From the NCBI GenBank assembly GCA_034428635.1, contig DAOUHR010000085.1:16595-80594 (forward strand): a DNA stretch of 64,000 bases. The letters are read 5' to 3'. The notes beneath the pieces were generated by a model. The model saw only the letters and a list, made by a program, of their open reading frames with translations. It did no database searches and had not been told where the DNA came from. The DNA comes from Bin22 sp034428635 (lineage in GTDB: Bacteria > Chloroflexota > Dehalococcoidia > Lucifugimonadales > UBA3495). The stretch's first letter is position 1; every line of letters begins with the position of its first letter. A program made the translations under genes and the position numbers. Shown here piece by piece: positions 1-8,086 of this stretch.

Positions 1-1
1 C

Positions 2-883
2 AAGGTCATCAAGTTCTCCGGCTGCTACCATGGCCACGCCGACGGGCTGCTGGTTCGGGCCGGTTCCGGCGCCTTGACTCACGGCATCCCCACCAGCGCC
101 GGTGTACCCGACTCCTACGCGGCAGAAACCCTGGTGGCCGATTACAACGACATTGCCTCGGTGGAGGCCTTCTTCGAGGCCTGGCCCAACGGCATCGCCG
201 GAGTAATCGTGGAACCGGTAGCTGGCAACATGGGCGTAGTGCCGCCGGCGGAGGGCTTTCTGCAGGCGCTGCGGCAGGTGACCGCCGACAACGGGGCCAT
301 GCTCATCTTCGACGAAGTGATAACCGGCTTCCGCATTGCCTACGGCGGCGCCCAAAGCCTGTTCGGTGTCATCCCCGACATTACCTGCCTGGGCAAGATC
401 ATTGGCGGCGGCCTCCCCGTGGGGGCGTATGGGGGACGGCAGGAGATCATGGAGATGGTAGCGCCCCTGGGCCCCATGTACCAGGCCGGCACCCTGTCCG
501 GCAATCCCCTGGCCGTTACCGCCGGCCTGACCACCCTTACTGAACTGCAACGAGAAGGGACCTACCAGCGGCTCGAATCTATGGCAACCCGCCTGGCCGA
601 CGGCATTACCCAGGCCTTTGCCCGGGCCGAGATTCCCGCCACCCTGAACCGGGTCGGTTCCATGATGACCGGCTTTATGAACCCCGGGCCGGTGGACACC
701 CTGGCCCAGGTGGAACAGTCCGACACCGAACTCTACGGCCGCTACTTCCACGCCATGTTGGAGCGGGGCGTCTACCTTGCCCCCTCCCAGTTCGAGGCCG
801 GTTTCGTCTCTCTGGCCCACGCCGAGGAGGACATTGACCGCACGGTGGCTATTGTGGAGGAAGCGGCGGGGAGTTTGGGGTAA
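2..883 (+). CDS. hemL: Glutamate-1-semialdehyde 2,1-aminomutase, C-terminal part (5' end outside window)
   Basis: PLP enzyme that converts glutamate-1-semialdehyde to 5-aminolevulinate, the first dedicated tetrapyrrole precursor of the C5 pathway. The reading frame is already open at base 2, so about 290 codons are visible of a family length near 430. Visible motifs are GCYHGHAD at the left edge, DEVITGF (PLP-binding aspartate region) and GKIIGGGLPVGAYGG, whose lysine forms the Schiff base. The C-terminus is complete, with TAA at 881-883. The product feeds heme and siroheme synthesis, which fits the hemD and siroheme reductase genes about 16 kb away. Identification is firm; only the N-terminus is missing. 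Confidence 0.95.
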   Translation, partial: KVIKFSGCYHGHADGLLVRAGSGALTHGIPTSAGVPDSYAAETLVADYNDIASVEAFFEAWPNGIAGVIVEPVAGNMGVVPPAEGFLQALRQVTADNGAMLIFDEVITGFRIAYGGAQSLFGVIPDITCLGKIIGGGLPVGAYGGRQEIMEMVAPLGPMYQAGTLSGNPLAVTAGLTTLTELQREGTYQRLESMATRLADGITQAFARAEIPATLNRVGSMMTGFMNPGPVDTLAQVEQSDTELYGRYFHAMLERGVYLAPSQFEAGFVSLAHAEEDIDRTVAIVEEAAGSLG

Positions 884-933
884 GGAGGGAGTATAATGGG
901 GAGGCTGTCTTACTACCCTAGAGGTACCTTGAG

Positions 934-1440
934 ATGTCAATAGAACTTGCCAACAGGCACATTGACACCAGCCACCGCCTGATGCAACAGGCCAACTACG
1001 AACTGGACCTTAAGGGGGACCGGCTGCAGGCTACGGAGAAGGCATACGGAGCGGTAGCCCACGCCGTAAAAGCTATTGGCGAAGACCGAATATGGCGCCA
1101 CGACTCCCACAATCTGAGACGCACCATTGTGAACCTGATTGCAGCCGAGTTTGACAGCCCGGATTTGGCGCCGCTTCATGCCATCGCCGACCAACTGCAT
1201 GATAACTACTTTGAGGACCGGATTTATGACTGGGAATTGAGGCAACATTTAGACCAAATAGAGGACCTCTTGTTGCATCTGTGGGAAATTCGAGAACGGG
1301 GTCCCAACCCCGATTTCGTCCCCACTACGGAACAGCAACGTACCATCGAGAGACTTCAACTCTCCGAAGAGGAAGCCGCCGCCGACCCATTAATTGACTA
1401 CCCACCTCAGTTGCCTCCCTTTGTATCGCCCGACGAGTAA
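934..1440 (+). CDS. HEPN/PaREP1-like helical protein
   Basis: 168-residue, mostly helical, acidic protein. Residues about 15-125 have the pattern of the PaREP1-type HEPN clan: a GDRLQATEKAYGAVAHAVKA segment, then a helix with an LHDNYFED motif and a leucine-rich last helix. The HEPN catalytic R-x4-6-H motif is not evident, so nuclease activity should not be assumed. The C-terminal 40 residues are proline- and acid-rich and probably unstructured. It starts at ATG 934, 50 bases after hemL, with a TATAAT-like hexamer at 892-897 but no good -35 box. A long hairpin follows the stop codon. The family assignment rests on pattern only; the cellular role is unknown. Confidence 0.6.
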   Translation: MSIELANRHIDTSHRLMQQANYELDLKGDRLQATEKAYGAVAHAVKAIGEDRIWRHDSHNLRRTIVNLIAAEFDSPDLAPLHAIADQLHDNYFEDRIYDWELRQHLDQIEDLLLHLWEIRERGPNPDFVPTTEQQRTIERLQLSEEEAAADPLIDYPPQLPPFVSPDE

Positions 1441-1466
1441 AGTCTTCCTGAACGGGTTATTCAAGG

Positions 1467-1520
1467 AACCAGCAAGAGATGAGGCGGGCCATTTGGCCCG
1501 CCCCTCTCTCTTGGCTGGTT
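1467..1520. terminator. Long hairpin between convergent genes
   Basis: A long imperfect inverted repeat lies between the convergent HEPN-like gene and sodN. Its outer arms are AACCAGC and GCTGGTT, with a 9-bp perfect inner stem GGCGGGCCA/TGGCCCGCC around a 2-base loop. It could end transcription from both sides, but there is no long T-tract on either strand. Confidence 0.55.
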
Positions 1521-1544
1521 TACGTGAGACTGGGTGCTGCCGAT

Positions 1545-2000
1545 TTAGGTCCCGTAGCGGGCGGCGGCGTTGGGGTCGCTGTACTCGACGCCCTTGGTGG
1601 CCCAGAAGGCGGCGGCGATGTTGTCCACCGAGGCTACCAGTTCTTCGCAGGCGGCCATGTCTACAACCTGGCGGCAGCGGCCGGCCAGCTTCAGAGCGGC
1701 GTTGAAGGAACCGTGCAGGTCAAATCCTTCGGGCATGTTGGGCCAGGCATAGTCGGCCCAGAGAATCCGCAGTTCGCGCTTGCAGATCTCGGCGTGCTCT
1801 TCCTTGGTCGCCACGTAACGGGCCATAGTGTTGGCGTAGGCCACATGATCGTCGCCCTCTTCCAGGGCCTGCATCCGCAACACCATCTTCTGGACGGTCT
1901 GGGCCGCAATCTTGGCGGATACGGGGTCGTAGATGCCGCAGGGGATGTCACAGTGGGCTTCGGCTTCTTGAATCTTCAACCATTGGAGCGGGTTAAACAT
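1545..2000 (-). CDS. sodN: Nickel superoxide dismutase
   Basis: Dismutes superoxide with a nickel ion held by the N-terminal hook. The hook HCDIPCGIYDP is present at residues 16-26, matching HCxxPCGxY of the family (His1, Cys2 and Cys6 of the mature enzyme are the ligands). The 15 residues before His16 must be removed to free the histidine amine, as in other NiSODs, giving a mature chain of 136 residues. The expected maturation peptidase (SodX/SodN-type processing enzyme) is not adjacent. The protein is helical and starts at ATG 2000. The gene stands alone, facing the HEPN-like gene across a hairpin. Confidence 0.95.
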   Translation of the reverse strand: MFNPLQWLKIQEAEAHCDIPCGIYDPVSAKIAAQTVQKMVLRMQALEEGDDHVAYANTMARYVATKEEHAEICKRELRILWADYAWPNMPEGFDLHGSFNAALKLAGRCRQVVDMAACEELVASVDNIAAAFWATKGVEYSDPNAAARYGT

Positions 2001-2096
2001 TCTTGCTCTTCCTCAATTCATAAGTTTGGCCCCTGTCCGGGGGCAGTCCCAAGATTACAAGAAATGCCCCATAGACGCAACCCCCGGCCGTCACCG

Positions 2097-2200
2097 GGTA
2101 GGGTTTTGTTTCAGTTGGTATGGACAATCGGAACGGTAGGGGCAGACCTATGTGTCTGTCCTGGTCTCAAAAGTAAAACCACCTAAATCGGAACGCTACT
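2097..2200. repeat. 104-bp dispersed palindromic repeat, copy A
   Basis: This 104-base segment recurs nearly unchanged at 15469-15572. Its centre (2135-2164) is the 30-base unit also found three times each at 23393-23511 and 24088-24206. The unit's core is a palindrome GGGCAGAC-6-GTCTGCCC; this copy has one mismatch in the right arm. Weaker outer inverted arms (GTTTCAGTTGGT and ACCACCTAAAT) make a nested palindrome. It fills most of the 359-base gap between sodN and the transporter, in which I see no gene. Confidence 0.85.
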
Positions 2201-2359
2201 CCGTCACCGGCCGCAATCCCTACTGCGAGTCCCAAACAGTCGTCGCGTGGTTGACGCTACCCTGACTGCCCAACATAATGGTGCCCGGTCTATCGATGCA
2301 GGGTGTTCTGCTACCAATGTGCCAGTATCCTGATACGATCTGGTCAAAATGAGGCGCCA

Positions 2360-3502
2360 ATGGAACCATCCCTGAAGCGAAAACGCTTCCTGCTGCTGGG
2401 GACCGCCGCCATATTGTTGGCAACCCTGGCAGTGCTGTACTTCCTGGGCACCGTCCTGCTCACCCTGGGTATCAGCGCGGTAATTGCCTACGTGCTGCTG
2501 CCCGTGGCCAAGCTGATGGAGCGGGGAATGCCCTGGCGGCACAAGCGCCCCGGCCTGGCTCGCGGCATTTCCGTGGGCGTAATCTTCCTGGTCGGGCTGG
2601 GAGTGTTAGCTGGTCTGATTATCGCCGTTGTCCCTCCCACCATTGAGCAGGGCCAGCGGTTTATCGAGGAATTCCCCGCCTTTCTCAACAATGCCCGCGC
2701 TACCATAGAGGGGTGGGTCGCCCACTACGCCGACCTGGTGCCCGCCGACCTGCGCGACCAGGCTGAGGACGCCCTGGCCGGCGCCGGCGGCATCATCGGG
2801 GCCGCTGCCTGGAACGTGGTCAAGCAGACCCTGGGCATTATCACCGGCTCCTTCGCCTTTATCCTGGGACTGGCCACCGCGCCGGTCCTGGTCTTCTACC
2901 TGATGAAGGACTCCAGCCCCATCCGCGAGTCCCTCCACGCTCCCTTCCCTACGGCCATTCGCCCCTTCCTGCGGGACATCCTGGACATTGCCGACCGCAC
3001 CCTGGGCGGTTACATACGGGGCCAGCTTACCCTGGGCGTCATTGTCGGGGTAATCGTGGCCGTCGGCCTGCTGTTGCTCGACGTACCCTTCGCAGTCCTG
3101 CTGGGAATCGTGGCCGGCCTTACCGAGTTAGTTCCCATCATCGGCCCCTGGATTGGCGGCGCCGTGGGTGTGCTGGTTACTCTGGCCACCGAACCGGACA
3201 AAGTACTGTGGGTAATCCTGCTTTATCTAATAGTCCAGCTTCTGGAAAACACCCTGCTGGTGCCCCGCATCCAGGCCGACACCCTCAACATGCATCCCAT
3301 CGCCGTCATCCTGGTCATCACCATCGGCAGCCAGTACTTCGGCTTGTGGGGCGTCATCCTAGGTCCGCCCCTGGTGGCCCTGGCCAAGGACGTAATTATC
3401 TACCTGGTCAAGCAGTGGAACGAGGCGCCGGTGGTGGTGGAGCCGGCAGATCTGGAAGAACCTGCGCTCGAAACTCAGGTTACCGAAGAAAGTCAAGCAT
3501 AA
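2360..3502 (+). CDS. AI-2E family transporter (PerM/TqsA-like membrane protein)
   Basis: 380-residue integral membrane protein of the AI-2E transporter family (TqsA/YdiK/PerM type); substrates of most members are unproven. Two N-terminal hydrophobic segments (residues about 9-50) are followed by one near 72-95, a soluble stretch, then a cluster of C-terminal membrane segments containing the family's GLTELVPIIGPWIGG and PRIQADTLNMHP regions. The C-terminal 30 residues are acidic and cytoplasmic in character. The frame is open from an upstream ATG at 2303, but the ATG at 2360 begins the typical lysine/arginine-plus-hydrophobic N-terminus and has GAGG just before it. It is monocistronic as far as can be seen. 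Confidence 0.85.
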   Translation: MEPSLKRKRFLLLGTAAILLATLAVLYFLGTVLLTLGISAVIAYVLLPVAKLMERGMPWRHKRPGLARGISVGVIFLVGLGVLAGLIIAVVPPTIEQGQRFIEEFPAFLNNARATIEGWVAHYADLVPADLRDQAEDALAGAGGIIGAAAWNVVKQTLGIITGSFAFILGLATAPVLVFYLMKDSSPIRESLHAPFPTAIRPFLRDILDIADRTLGGYIRGQLTLGVIVGVIVAVGLLLLDVPFAVLLGIVAGLTELVPIIGPWIGGAVGVLVTLATEPDKVLWVILLYLIVQLLENTLLVPRIQADTLNMHPIAVILVITIGSQYFGLWGVILGPPLVALAKDVIIYLVKQWNEAPVVVEPADLEEPALETQVTEESQA

Positions 3503-3550
3503 GTAGTTTCTTCTCAAATGGGTGGTCAGAGGGCGATTATCACGGCGCCG

Positions 3551-3961
3551 CTACTTGTCCTCCACCCGTATCCAGGCGTACTCCAGTATCGCCCTGGCTA
3601 CCACCTCGGCCCGAGATTCCTCGTCGTGGGCGGCAATGTCGTCAATCAGGTCCAAAATGGGGGAAGGGAGGGTGATGTCAATGTCAATATTCTCCACTTT
3701 TAGTTTGGAGGCATCCACGTCAACCGATGCCCAAAAGCCATCAGCCAAAAGTTCGTCTTTTCTGTGTACGCTAATGTCCTTTTTCTCCGGTATCTTCTCG
3801 CCGCCCATCAACATACCCTGGACATGGCAAATTATTGCTTCCTTTGAGGAAACCAAGGCCTCTTCAAGGGTATCGCCGCCCGAAAAACAGCCGGGCAGGT
3901 CGGGAACAATTACACCGTAGCTGCTTCCCTCATCCTTGTGGATAACGATAGGGAACTTCAT
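3551..3961 (-). CDS. hicB: HicB-family antitoxin
   Basis: 136-residue antitoxin that would neutralise the HicA mRNA-interferase encoded just upstream. The N-terminal half is the HicB partial RNase-H fold: MKFPIVIHKDEGSSYGVIVPD, then LPGCFSGGDTLEEAL. The C-terminal half carries a ribbon-helix-helix-like segment (IDITLPSPILDLIDDIAAHDEESRAEVVARAILEY) expected to bind the operator DNA. An ATG seven codons upstream is in frame, but the ATG at 3961-3959 overlaps the hicA stop codon (ATGA), the usual coupled arrangement, so I use that start. Order is hicA then hicB on the minus strand. HicB is intact. Confidence 0.85.
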   Translation of the reverse strand: MKFPIVIHKDEGSSYGVIVPDLPGCFSGGDTLEEALVSSKEAIICHVQGMLMGGEKIPEKKDISVHRKDELLADGFWASVDVDASKLKVENIDIDITLPSPILDLIDDIAAHDEESRAEVVARAILEYAWIRVEDK

Positions 3962-4158
3962 CGTCGCGTCCTCCAATCCCATCCGGCTTGCCGGAAAATA
4001 CTCCTCAGCTCAAAGATAGGGACGTCCTTCTGGGGATGTTTCACAGTAACTTTTCCGGGCTTTTCGTGATGCACGTATTGATAGTGGCTACCCGCTACGC
4101 TGGCACGGTACCACCCTTCCCGTTGAAGCCTTTGTATTATTTCTCTGCTTTCGATGAT
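3958..4158 (-). CDS. hicA: HicA-family toxin (mRNA interferase) without a conventional start codon
   Basis: Translating the minus strand from 4158 to 3958 gives 66 residues with clear HicA features: an SREIIQRLQREGWY helix, AGSHYQYVHHE with the catalytic histidine, GKVTVKHPQKDVP, and a final LRSIFRQAGW helix. HicA toxins are small double-stranded-RNA-binding-fold RNases that cleave mRNA. The frame ends in TGA overlapping the hicB ATG. What is odd is the beginning: after an in-frame TAG (4161-4159) come ATC ATC GAA AGC, where relatives have ATG near this point, and no ATG, GTG or TTG occurs before the conserved region. Either a rare ATC start is used, the start was lost by mutation, or there is a sequence error. 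Confidence 0.7.
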   Translation of the reverse strand: MIESREIIQRLQREGWYRASVAGSHYQYVHHEKPGKVTVKHPQKDVPIFELRSIFRQAGWDWRTRR

Positions 4159-4200
4159 CTATATGGTACACACGGCTAAGGCAATTGACCATACCAATCC

Positions 4201-4229
4201 TTTACCCTCCGTTCCTTCCCATCTATAAT
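4201..4229 (+). promoter_or_regulatory. Putative promoter of ilvD
   Basis: TTTACC (4201-4206), a 17-base spacer and a perfect TATAAT (4224-4229) lie 45 bases before the ilvD start codon. The predicted 5' leader of about 38 bases leaves no room for a branched-chain amino acid leader peptide. Confidence 0.55.
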
Positions 4230-4273
4230 GTTGCCAGTTTCCACCCGCCAAAAATGCGCCAGGAGGCCCCCTT

Positions 4274-5995
4274 TTGACTACCGTTACCGACGCCACCCAG
4301 ACCACTACCCGGGACGCCGCCACCGTCGCCCGGATGAAGCATCGCAGCAATGACGTTACCCAGGGAGCCGAGCGGGCCCCGGCCCGGGCCATGCTGCTGG
4401 CCATGGGCCTGACCCAGGAAGACCTGGACAAACCCTTCGTCGCCATAGCCAACCTGGCCAGCGACGTTACCCCCTGCAACGTCCACCTGTCCCGCTTTGC
4501 CCAGGCCGCCAAGGAGGGTATACGCCAGGCCGAAGGCACCCCCTTCGAATTTGGCACCATCACCGTCAGCGACGGAATCTCCATGGGCACCGAGGGTATG
4601 AAGGCATCTCTGGTCAGCCGCGAGGTCATCGCCGACTCCATCGAGGTGGTCACCTTCGGGGAGCGCATGGACGGCCTGGTTACCATCGCTGGCTGCGACA
4701 AGAACATGCCCGGCTGCATGATGGCCATCGCCCGCCTCAACGTGCCGTCCATCTTCATCTACGGCGGCACCATCATGCCCGGCCAGTACCTGGGCAACGA
4801 CGTGAACATCCAGGACGTGTTCGAGGCAGTGGGCGCCTACGCCAAGGGCAGCATCACCCGCGAGGAACTGACCGCCCTGGAGTGCGTGGCCTGCCCCGGC
4901 GAGGGTTCCTGCGCCGGCCTGTTTACCGCCAACACCATGTCCACCGCCATCGAAATCATGGGCATGTCTCTGCCCGGCGACGCATCCATTCCCGCCATCG
5001 ACCCTCGCAAGGTGGATGAAGCCCGCCAGGCCGGAAGCACTCTTCTGCGCCTGCTGGAGGAGGATGTACGGCCCCGGGACATTATGACTCGCCAGGCCTT
5101 CGAAAACGCCATCACCGTGGTGCTGGCCATGGGCGGCTCCACCAACGCCGTCCTGCACCTGATGGCCATCGCCAACGAAGCGGGTGTTGAGCTGAGCCTG
5201 GACGACTTCGACCGCATCAGCCGCAGCACTCCCTACATTTCCGACATGCGCCCCGGCGGGCGCTATGTTATGGCCGACCTGCACCGCTACGGCGGCGTTT
5301 CCCTGGTGGCCAAGCGAATGCTGGAGGCCGGCCTGCTCCACGGCGACGCCATGACCGTTACCGGCAGGACCCTGGCCGAGAACGTGGCCGATATGCCCAC
5401 CATCGACGACCAGGCAGTAATCTACCGGCCCGATAATCCCCGCGGTCCCACGGGCGGCCTGGCCATCCTGCGCGGCAACCTGGCCCCCGATGGCGCGGTT
5501 ATCAAGGTGGCCGGCCACCAGGAAAAGGTCTATGAGGGTCCCGCCCGGGTATTCGAACAGGAAGAACCCGCCTTCCAGGCCATCCAGCGCGGCGAGATTA
5601 AAGAGGGCGACATCGTCATCATCCGCTACGAGGGCCCCAAGGGCGGCCCCGGCATGCGGGAAATGCTGGCGGTAACCGGCGCGTTGATCGGCCAGGGCCT
5701 TGGCGACTCGGTGGCCCTGGTTACCGACGGCCGGTTCTCCGGCGCCTCCCACGGACCCATGGTGGGCCACGTCGCCCCCGAGGCAGCGGTGGGCGGCCCC
5801 ATCGGCCTGCTGCGTGAGGGCGACATAGTAACCCTGGACATTCCCAACCGCCAGCTCAACGCCCGCCTCACGGAGGAAGAACTGGCCGACCGGCGGGCCG
5901 CCTGGCAGCCCATCCCGCCCAAGTACACCACCGGAGTGCTGGCCAAGTATGCCAAGCTGGTATCCTCCGCCGCCGAGGGAGCGGTTACGCGGTAG
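4274..5995 (+). CDS. ilvD: Dihydroxy-acid dehydratase
   Basis: Iron-sulfur lyase that dehydrates 2,3-dihydroxy-isovalerate and 2,3-dihydroxy-3-methylvalerate to the keto acids of valine and isoleucine. Length is 573 residues, typical of the family. The three cluster-ligand regions are visible: VTPCNVHL, AGCDKNMPGCMMA and GEGSCAGLFTANTM. So is the C-terminal TDGRFSGASHGPMVGHVAPEA signature. Translation starts at TTG 4274, chosen because a perfect AGGAGG (4261-4266) lies seven bases upstream and no ATG fits the alignment. No other ilv gene is next to it, so it appears to be a single-gene transcription unit. Confidence 0.96.
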   Translation: MTTVTDATQTTTRDAATVARMKHRSNDVTQGAERAPARAMLLAMGLTQEDLDKPFVAIANLASDVTPCNVHLSRFAQAAKEGIRQAEGTPFEFGTITVSDGISMGTEGMKASLVSREVIADSIEVVTFGERMDGLVTIAGCDKNMPGCMMAIARLNVPSIFIYGGTIMPGQYLGNDVNIQDVFEAVGAYAKGSITREELTALECVACPGEGSCAGLFTANTMSTAIEIMGMSLPGDASIPAIDPRKVDEARQAGSTLLRLLEEDVRPRDIMTRQAFENAITVVLAMGGSTNAVLHLMAIANEAGVELSLDDFDRISRSTPYISDMRPGGRYVMADLHRYGGVSLVAKRMLEAGLLHGDAMTVTGRTLAENVADMPTIDDQAVIYRPDNPRGPTGGLAILRGNLAPDGAVIKVAGHQEKVYEGPARVFEQEEPAFQAIQRGEIKEGDIVIIRYEGPKGGPGMREMLAVTGALIGQGLGDSVALVTDGRFSGASHGPMVGHVAPEAAVGGPIGLLREGDIVTLDIPNRQLNARLTEEELADRRAAWQPIPPKYTTGVLAKYAKLVSSAAEGAVTR

Positions 5996-6113
5996 CTAAC
6001 GCTCGTAAGGAAGCTCCGGCTCCAAAACAGTCCCTTCCTCCTTGAAGGGCTGAAAGGTGAAGGCATTTTCCCCAGGGTTCCGTAATTAGTAGGTCATCCT
6101 GAACCTCCAGGGC

Positions 6114-6209
6114 TGTCAATCTGAACGGAGTGAAGAATCTGAAACGGTCCGGGTCTGGAATGTTTCTCTTGCCAGGGATTTTGGATCCTTCGCTTTACTC
6201 AGGCTGACA
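6114..6209. repeat. Imperfect inverted repeat (MITE/REP-like)
   Basis: Two 27-base arms, 6114-6140 and 6183-6209, are imperfect inverted copies of each other (left arm TGTCAATCTGAACGGAGTGA..., right arm reverse TGTCAGCCTGAGTAAAGCGA...), separated by 42 bases. The sequence resembles the GTCATTCTGAGC/GAAGAATCT-type intergenic palindromes common in bacterial genomes. It is the only structure I recognise in the 449-base gap between ilvD and the RDD gene. Confidence 0.65.
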
Positions 6210-6444
6210 TGCCACCAGGCAGTTCATATCTGAAATGCTGAATACATACCCCTTTCAGCCCTTGGCGAGAGAGGGTCAGGCTGGGGCTGAACGCACTCAT
6301 TTTATGGCTGGCGCCCACGGCTTTCCTGCTGAAGTTTCAGCCATTGCTGTGATGTCGATGACCTTTTCGGCCGATGACTTTTTCGGAGGTTCCCCAAGTG
6401 TGGCCTTCCTTCTTTAGTTGCACTCAATCGACCAACAACAGCCT

Positions 6445-7302
6445 ATGAACTGCCACAATTGCGGTACGGAAGTAGATAGCGGGGCCGTATCCTGCCAGGC
6501 GTGCGGGGCACAGTTCCGGTTTCAATGTCCAGACTGCCAGCACCCCTTTCTCCCGGGCAACAGATTTTGTGGCAATTGCGGCCGGAAGCTTGCCGATGCA
6601 GCCACCGTGTCGACCCCGCCTGTTGCCTCAGCGCCAGCCCAGGCCCCTCCCGCAACGGATGCCGCACCGCCTCCCGTCGACTATCCGGAAACCCCTGCCG
6701 CCCAACCACCACGGGACATTGTCTGTCCCCGCTGCCACCGTTCCAACGACGCCGATTCGGCTTACTGCTTTACCTGTGGTTTTCCCCTGCTGACGGGCAG
6801 GCAAGAGCCGGCAGAAAGGGACCGGTTACCGGCCTTTGAGCTGGGCGCCCCGGGTAGCTTTTGGTTCAGGGCTGCGGCCTACATTATCGACTCCCTTGTA
6901 ATTGTGCTGCCGCTTGTCTTCCTCTGGATCATCCTGGGCCAGCCCGTGCCTGATAATTTCGACCAGATTGTGGATCCGCCGGAAGGGTATGACCGGCTGC
7001 AGGTCCTGGTTCTGTTCCTGACCATGGCCTACGATACGGCCCTGATTACCTATTTTGCCACCACGGTGGGAAAGCGGGCCTTCGGCCTGTACGTGGTGCG
7101 GACCGACGGGTCCCGGGTCGGATTCGTCCGCGCCCTGGCCCGCCATGTGGTGACCGCCCTGTCCGCCAACCTCACCCTGGGCTTCATTTTCCTGGTAGTT
7201 CTATTCCGTGAAGACCGGCGGGGTGTCCACGACCTACTCTGCGATACGGTGGTGATTCGCCGGCGCCGCCAGCAAACACCCCCGGACGCGGGCCGCGAGT
7301 AG
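6445..7302 (+). CDS. Zinc-ribbon / RDD-family membrane protein
   Basis: 285 residues. The N-terminus has a double zinc ribbon (MNCHNCG...CQACG, then CPDC...CGNCG). A proline/alanine-rich linker follows, then another ribbon (CPRC...CFTCG) near residues 90-115. The C-terminal 150 residues are an RDD domain: FWFRAAAYIIDSLVIVLPLVF begins a first membrane helix with the Arg and Asp that name the family, followed by two more helices and GKRAFGLYVVRTDGSR, ending in DRRGVHDLLCDTVVI. RDD proteins are thought to transport small solutes or ions, but the substrate here is unknown. The frame is open from TTG 6418; ATG 6445 is preferred because zinc-ribbon proteins usually begin M-x-C-x2-C. Confidence 0.8.
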   Translation: MNCHNCGTEVDSGAVSCQACGAQFRFQCPDCQHPFLPGNRFCGNCGRKLADAATVSTPPVASAPAQAPPATDAAPPPVDYPETPAAQPPRDIVCPRCHRSNDADSAYCFTCGFPLLTGRQEPAERDRLPAFELGAPGSFWFRAAAYIIDSLVIVLPLVFLWIILGQPVPDNFDQIVDPPEGYDRLQVLVLFLTMAYDTALITYFATTVGKRAFGLYVVRTDGSRVGFVRALARHVVTALSANLTLGFIFLVVLFREDRRGVHDLLCDTVVIRRRRQQTPPDAGRE

Positions 7303-7386
7303 CGCCGCCGTCCTCCATGCCCTCTGCCGTTGCTCTCTCCGGCCACGCAGGCCCGTGTATGGCAGTACCCAATCAAGGAGAATCCC

Positions 7387-8031
7387 ATGTTAAGCGCCGT
7401 CCTCCTCTACATCCACATAGGTGCAGGCTCCCTTGCTTTGCTCACTGCCGCCATCGCCGTATTCACTTCCAAAGGGGAGAAATGGCATATCCTGTCAGGA
7501 AGGATCTATGCCATTGCCATGGCCGTGGTGTTCCTGACTGCGGTGCCCCTGGCGCTGCTGGGAGCCAGCATCTTCCTGCTGCTCATTGCCTTTTTCAGCT
7601 TCTACCTGATCTTCGCCGGCTGGCGGTTTGCCCGCAACCGGCGGGGCCGTCCCCACGCCGTTGACTGGGCCGCCACCGGCATACTGTTGACCACCGGCCT
7701 GGGCATGGGGGTCTATGCCGGAATCCTGGCCGGGTCCGGCGACTCCCAGTGGGTTACGATGACCGGGTTCGCGGGGATTGCCCTTGCCCTGGGGGTGGCA
7801 GATGGTCTCTATCACCGCCTCCAGAGGGCCACCGGCGGCCGGCGCATCGCCCGCCACCTGACCAACATGCTGGCCGGCACCATTGCCACCATAACCGCCG
7901 TGCTGGTGGTCAACGTGGACACCAATCCACCCTGGATCGCCTGGATTCTGCCCACGGTGGTTCTAACCCCCTTAATTACCTGGTGGAACATTCGGACCGC
8001 GCGCCAGTACCGCACGGGCCGGCCGGCCTGA
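7387..8031 (+). CDS. DUF2306-like multi-pass membrane protein
   Basis: 214 residues with about seven hydrophobic helices and short loops. The N-terminal half has features of DUF2306-type membrane proteins (YIHIGAGSLALLTAAIAVFTSKGEKWHILSGR: a conserved His in helix 1 and the K-G-x-x-W-H loop before helix 2). Function is unknown; some relatives are proposed to bind heme through such histidines. The frame is open 19 codons further upstream, but ATG 7387 has AAGGAG seven bases before it and gives a normal start. It follows the RDD gene by 84 bases and precedes the reductase gene by 55, so the three may be cotranscribed. Confidence 0.65.
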   Translation: MLSAVLLYIHIGAGSLALLTAAIAVFTSKGEKWHILSGRIYAIAMAVVFLTAVPLALLGASIFLLLIAFFSFYLIFAGWRFARNRRGRPHAVDWAATGILLTTGLGMGVYAGILAGSGDSQWVTMTGFAGIALALGVADGLYHRLQRATGGRRIARHLTNMLAGTIATITAVLVVNVDTNPPWIAWILPTVVLTPLITWWNIRTARQYRTGRPA

Positions 8032-8086
8032 GCCGTCGGCGCGGACCGTCGGCCTAAACCGTCAGCGTAGAAGTGAGGCAACGCCA

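Noticed and set aside
3988..4179. 63-codon plus-strand frame upstream of ilvD
   Set aside because: It is antisense to the hicA frame, which has recognisable HicA motifs.
6235..6417. 60-codon frame between ilvD and the RDD gene
   Set aside because: No ribosome-binding site, no recognisable composition, and it lies beside a palindromic repeat.
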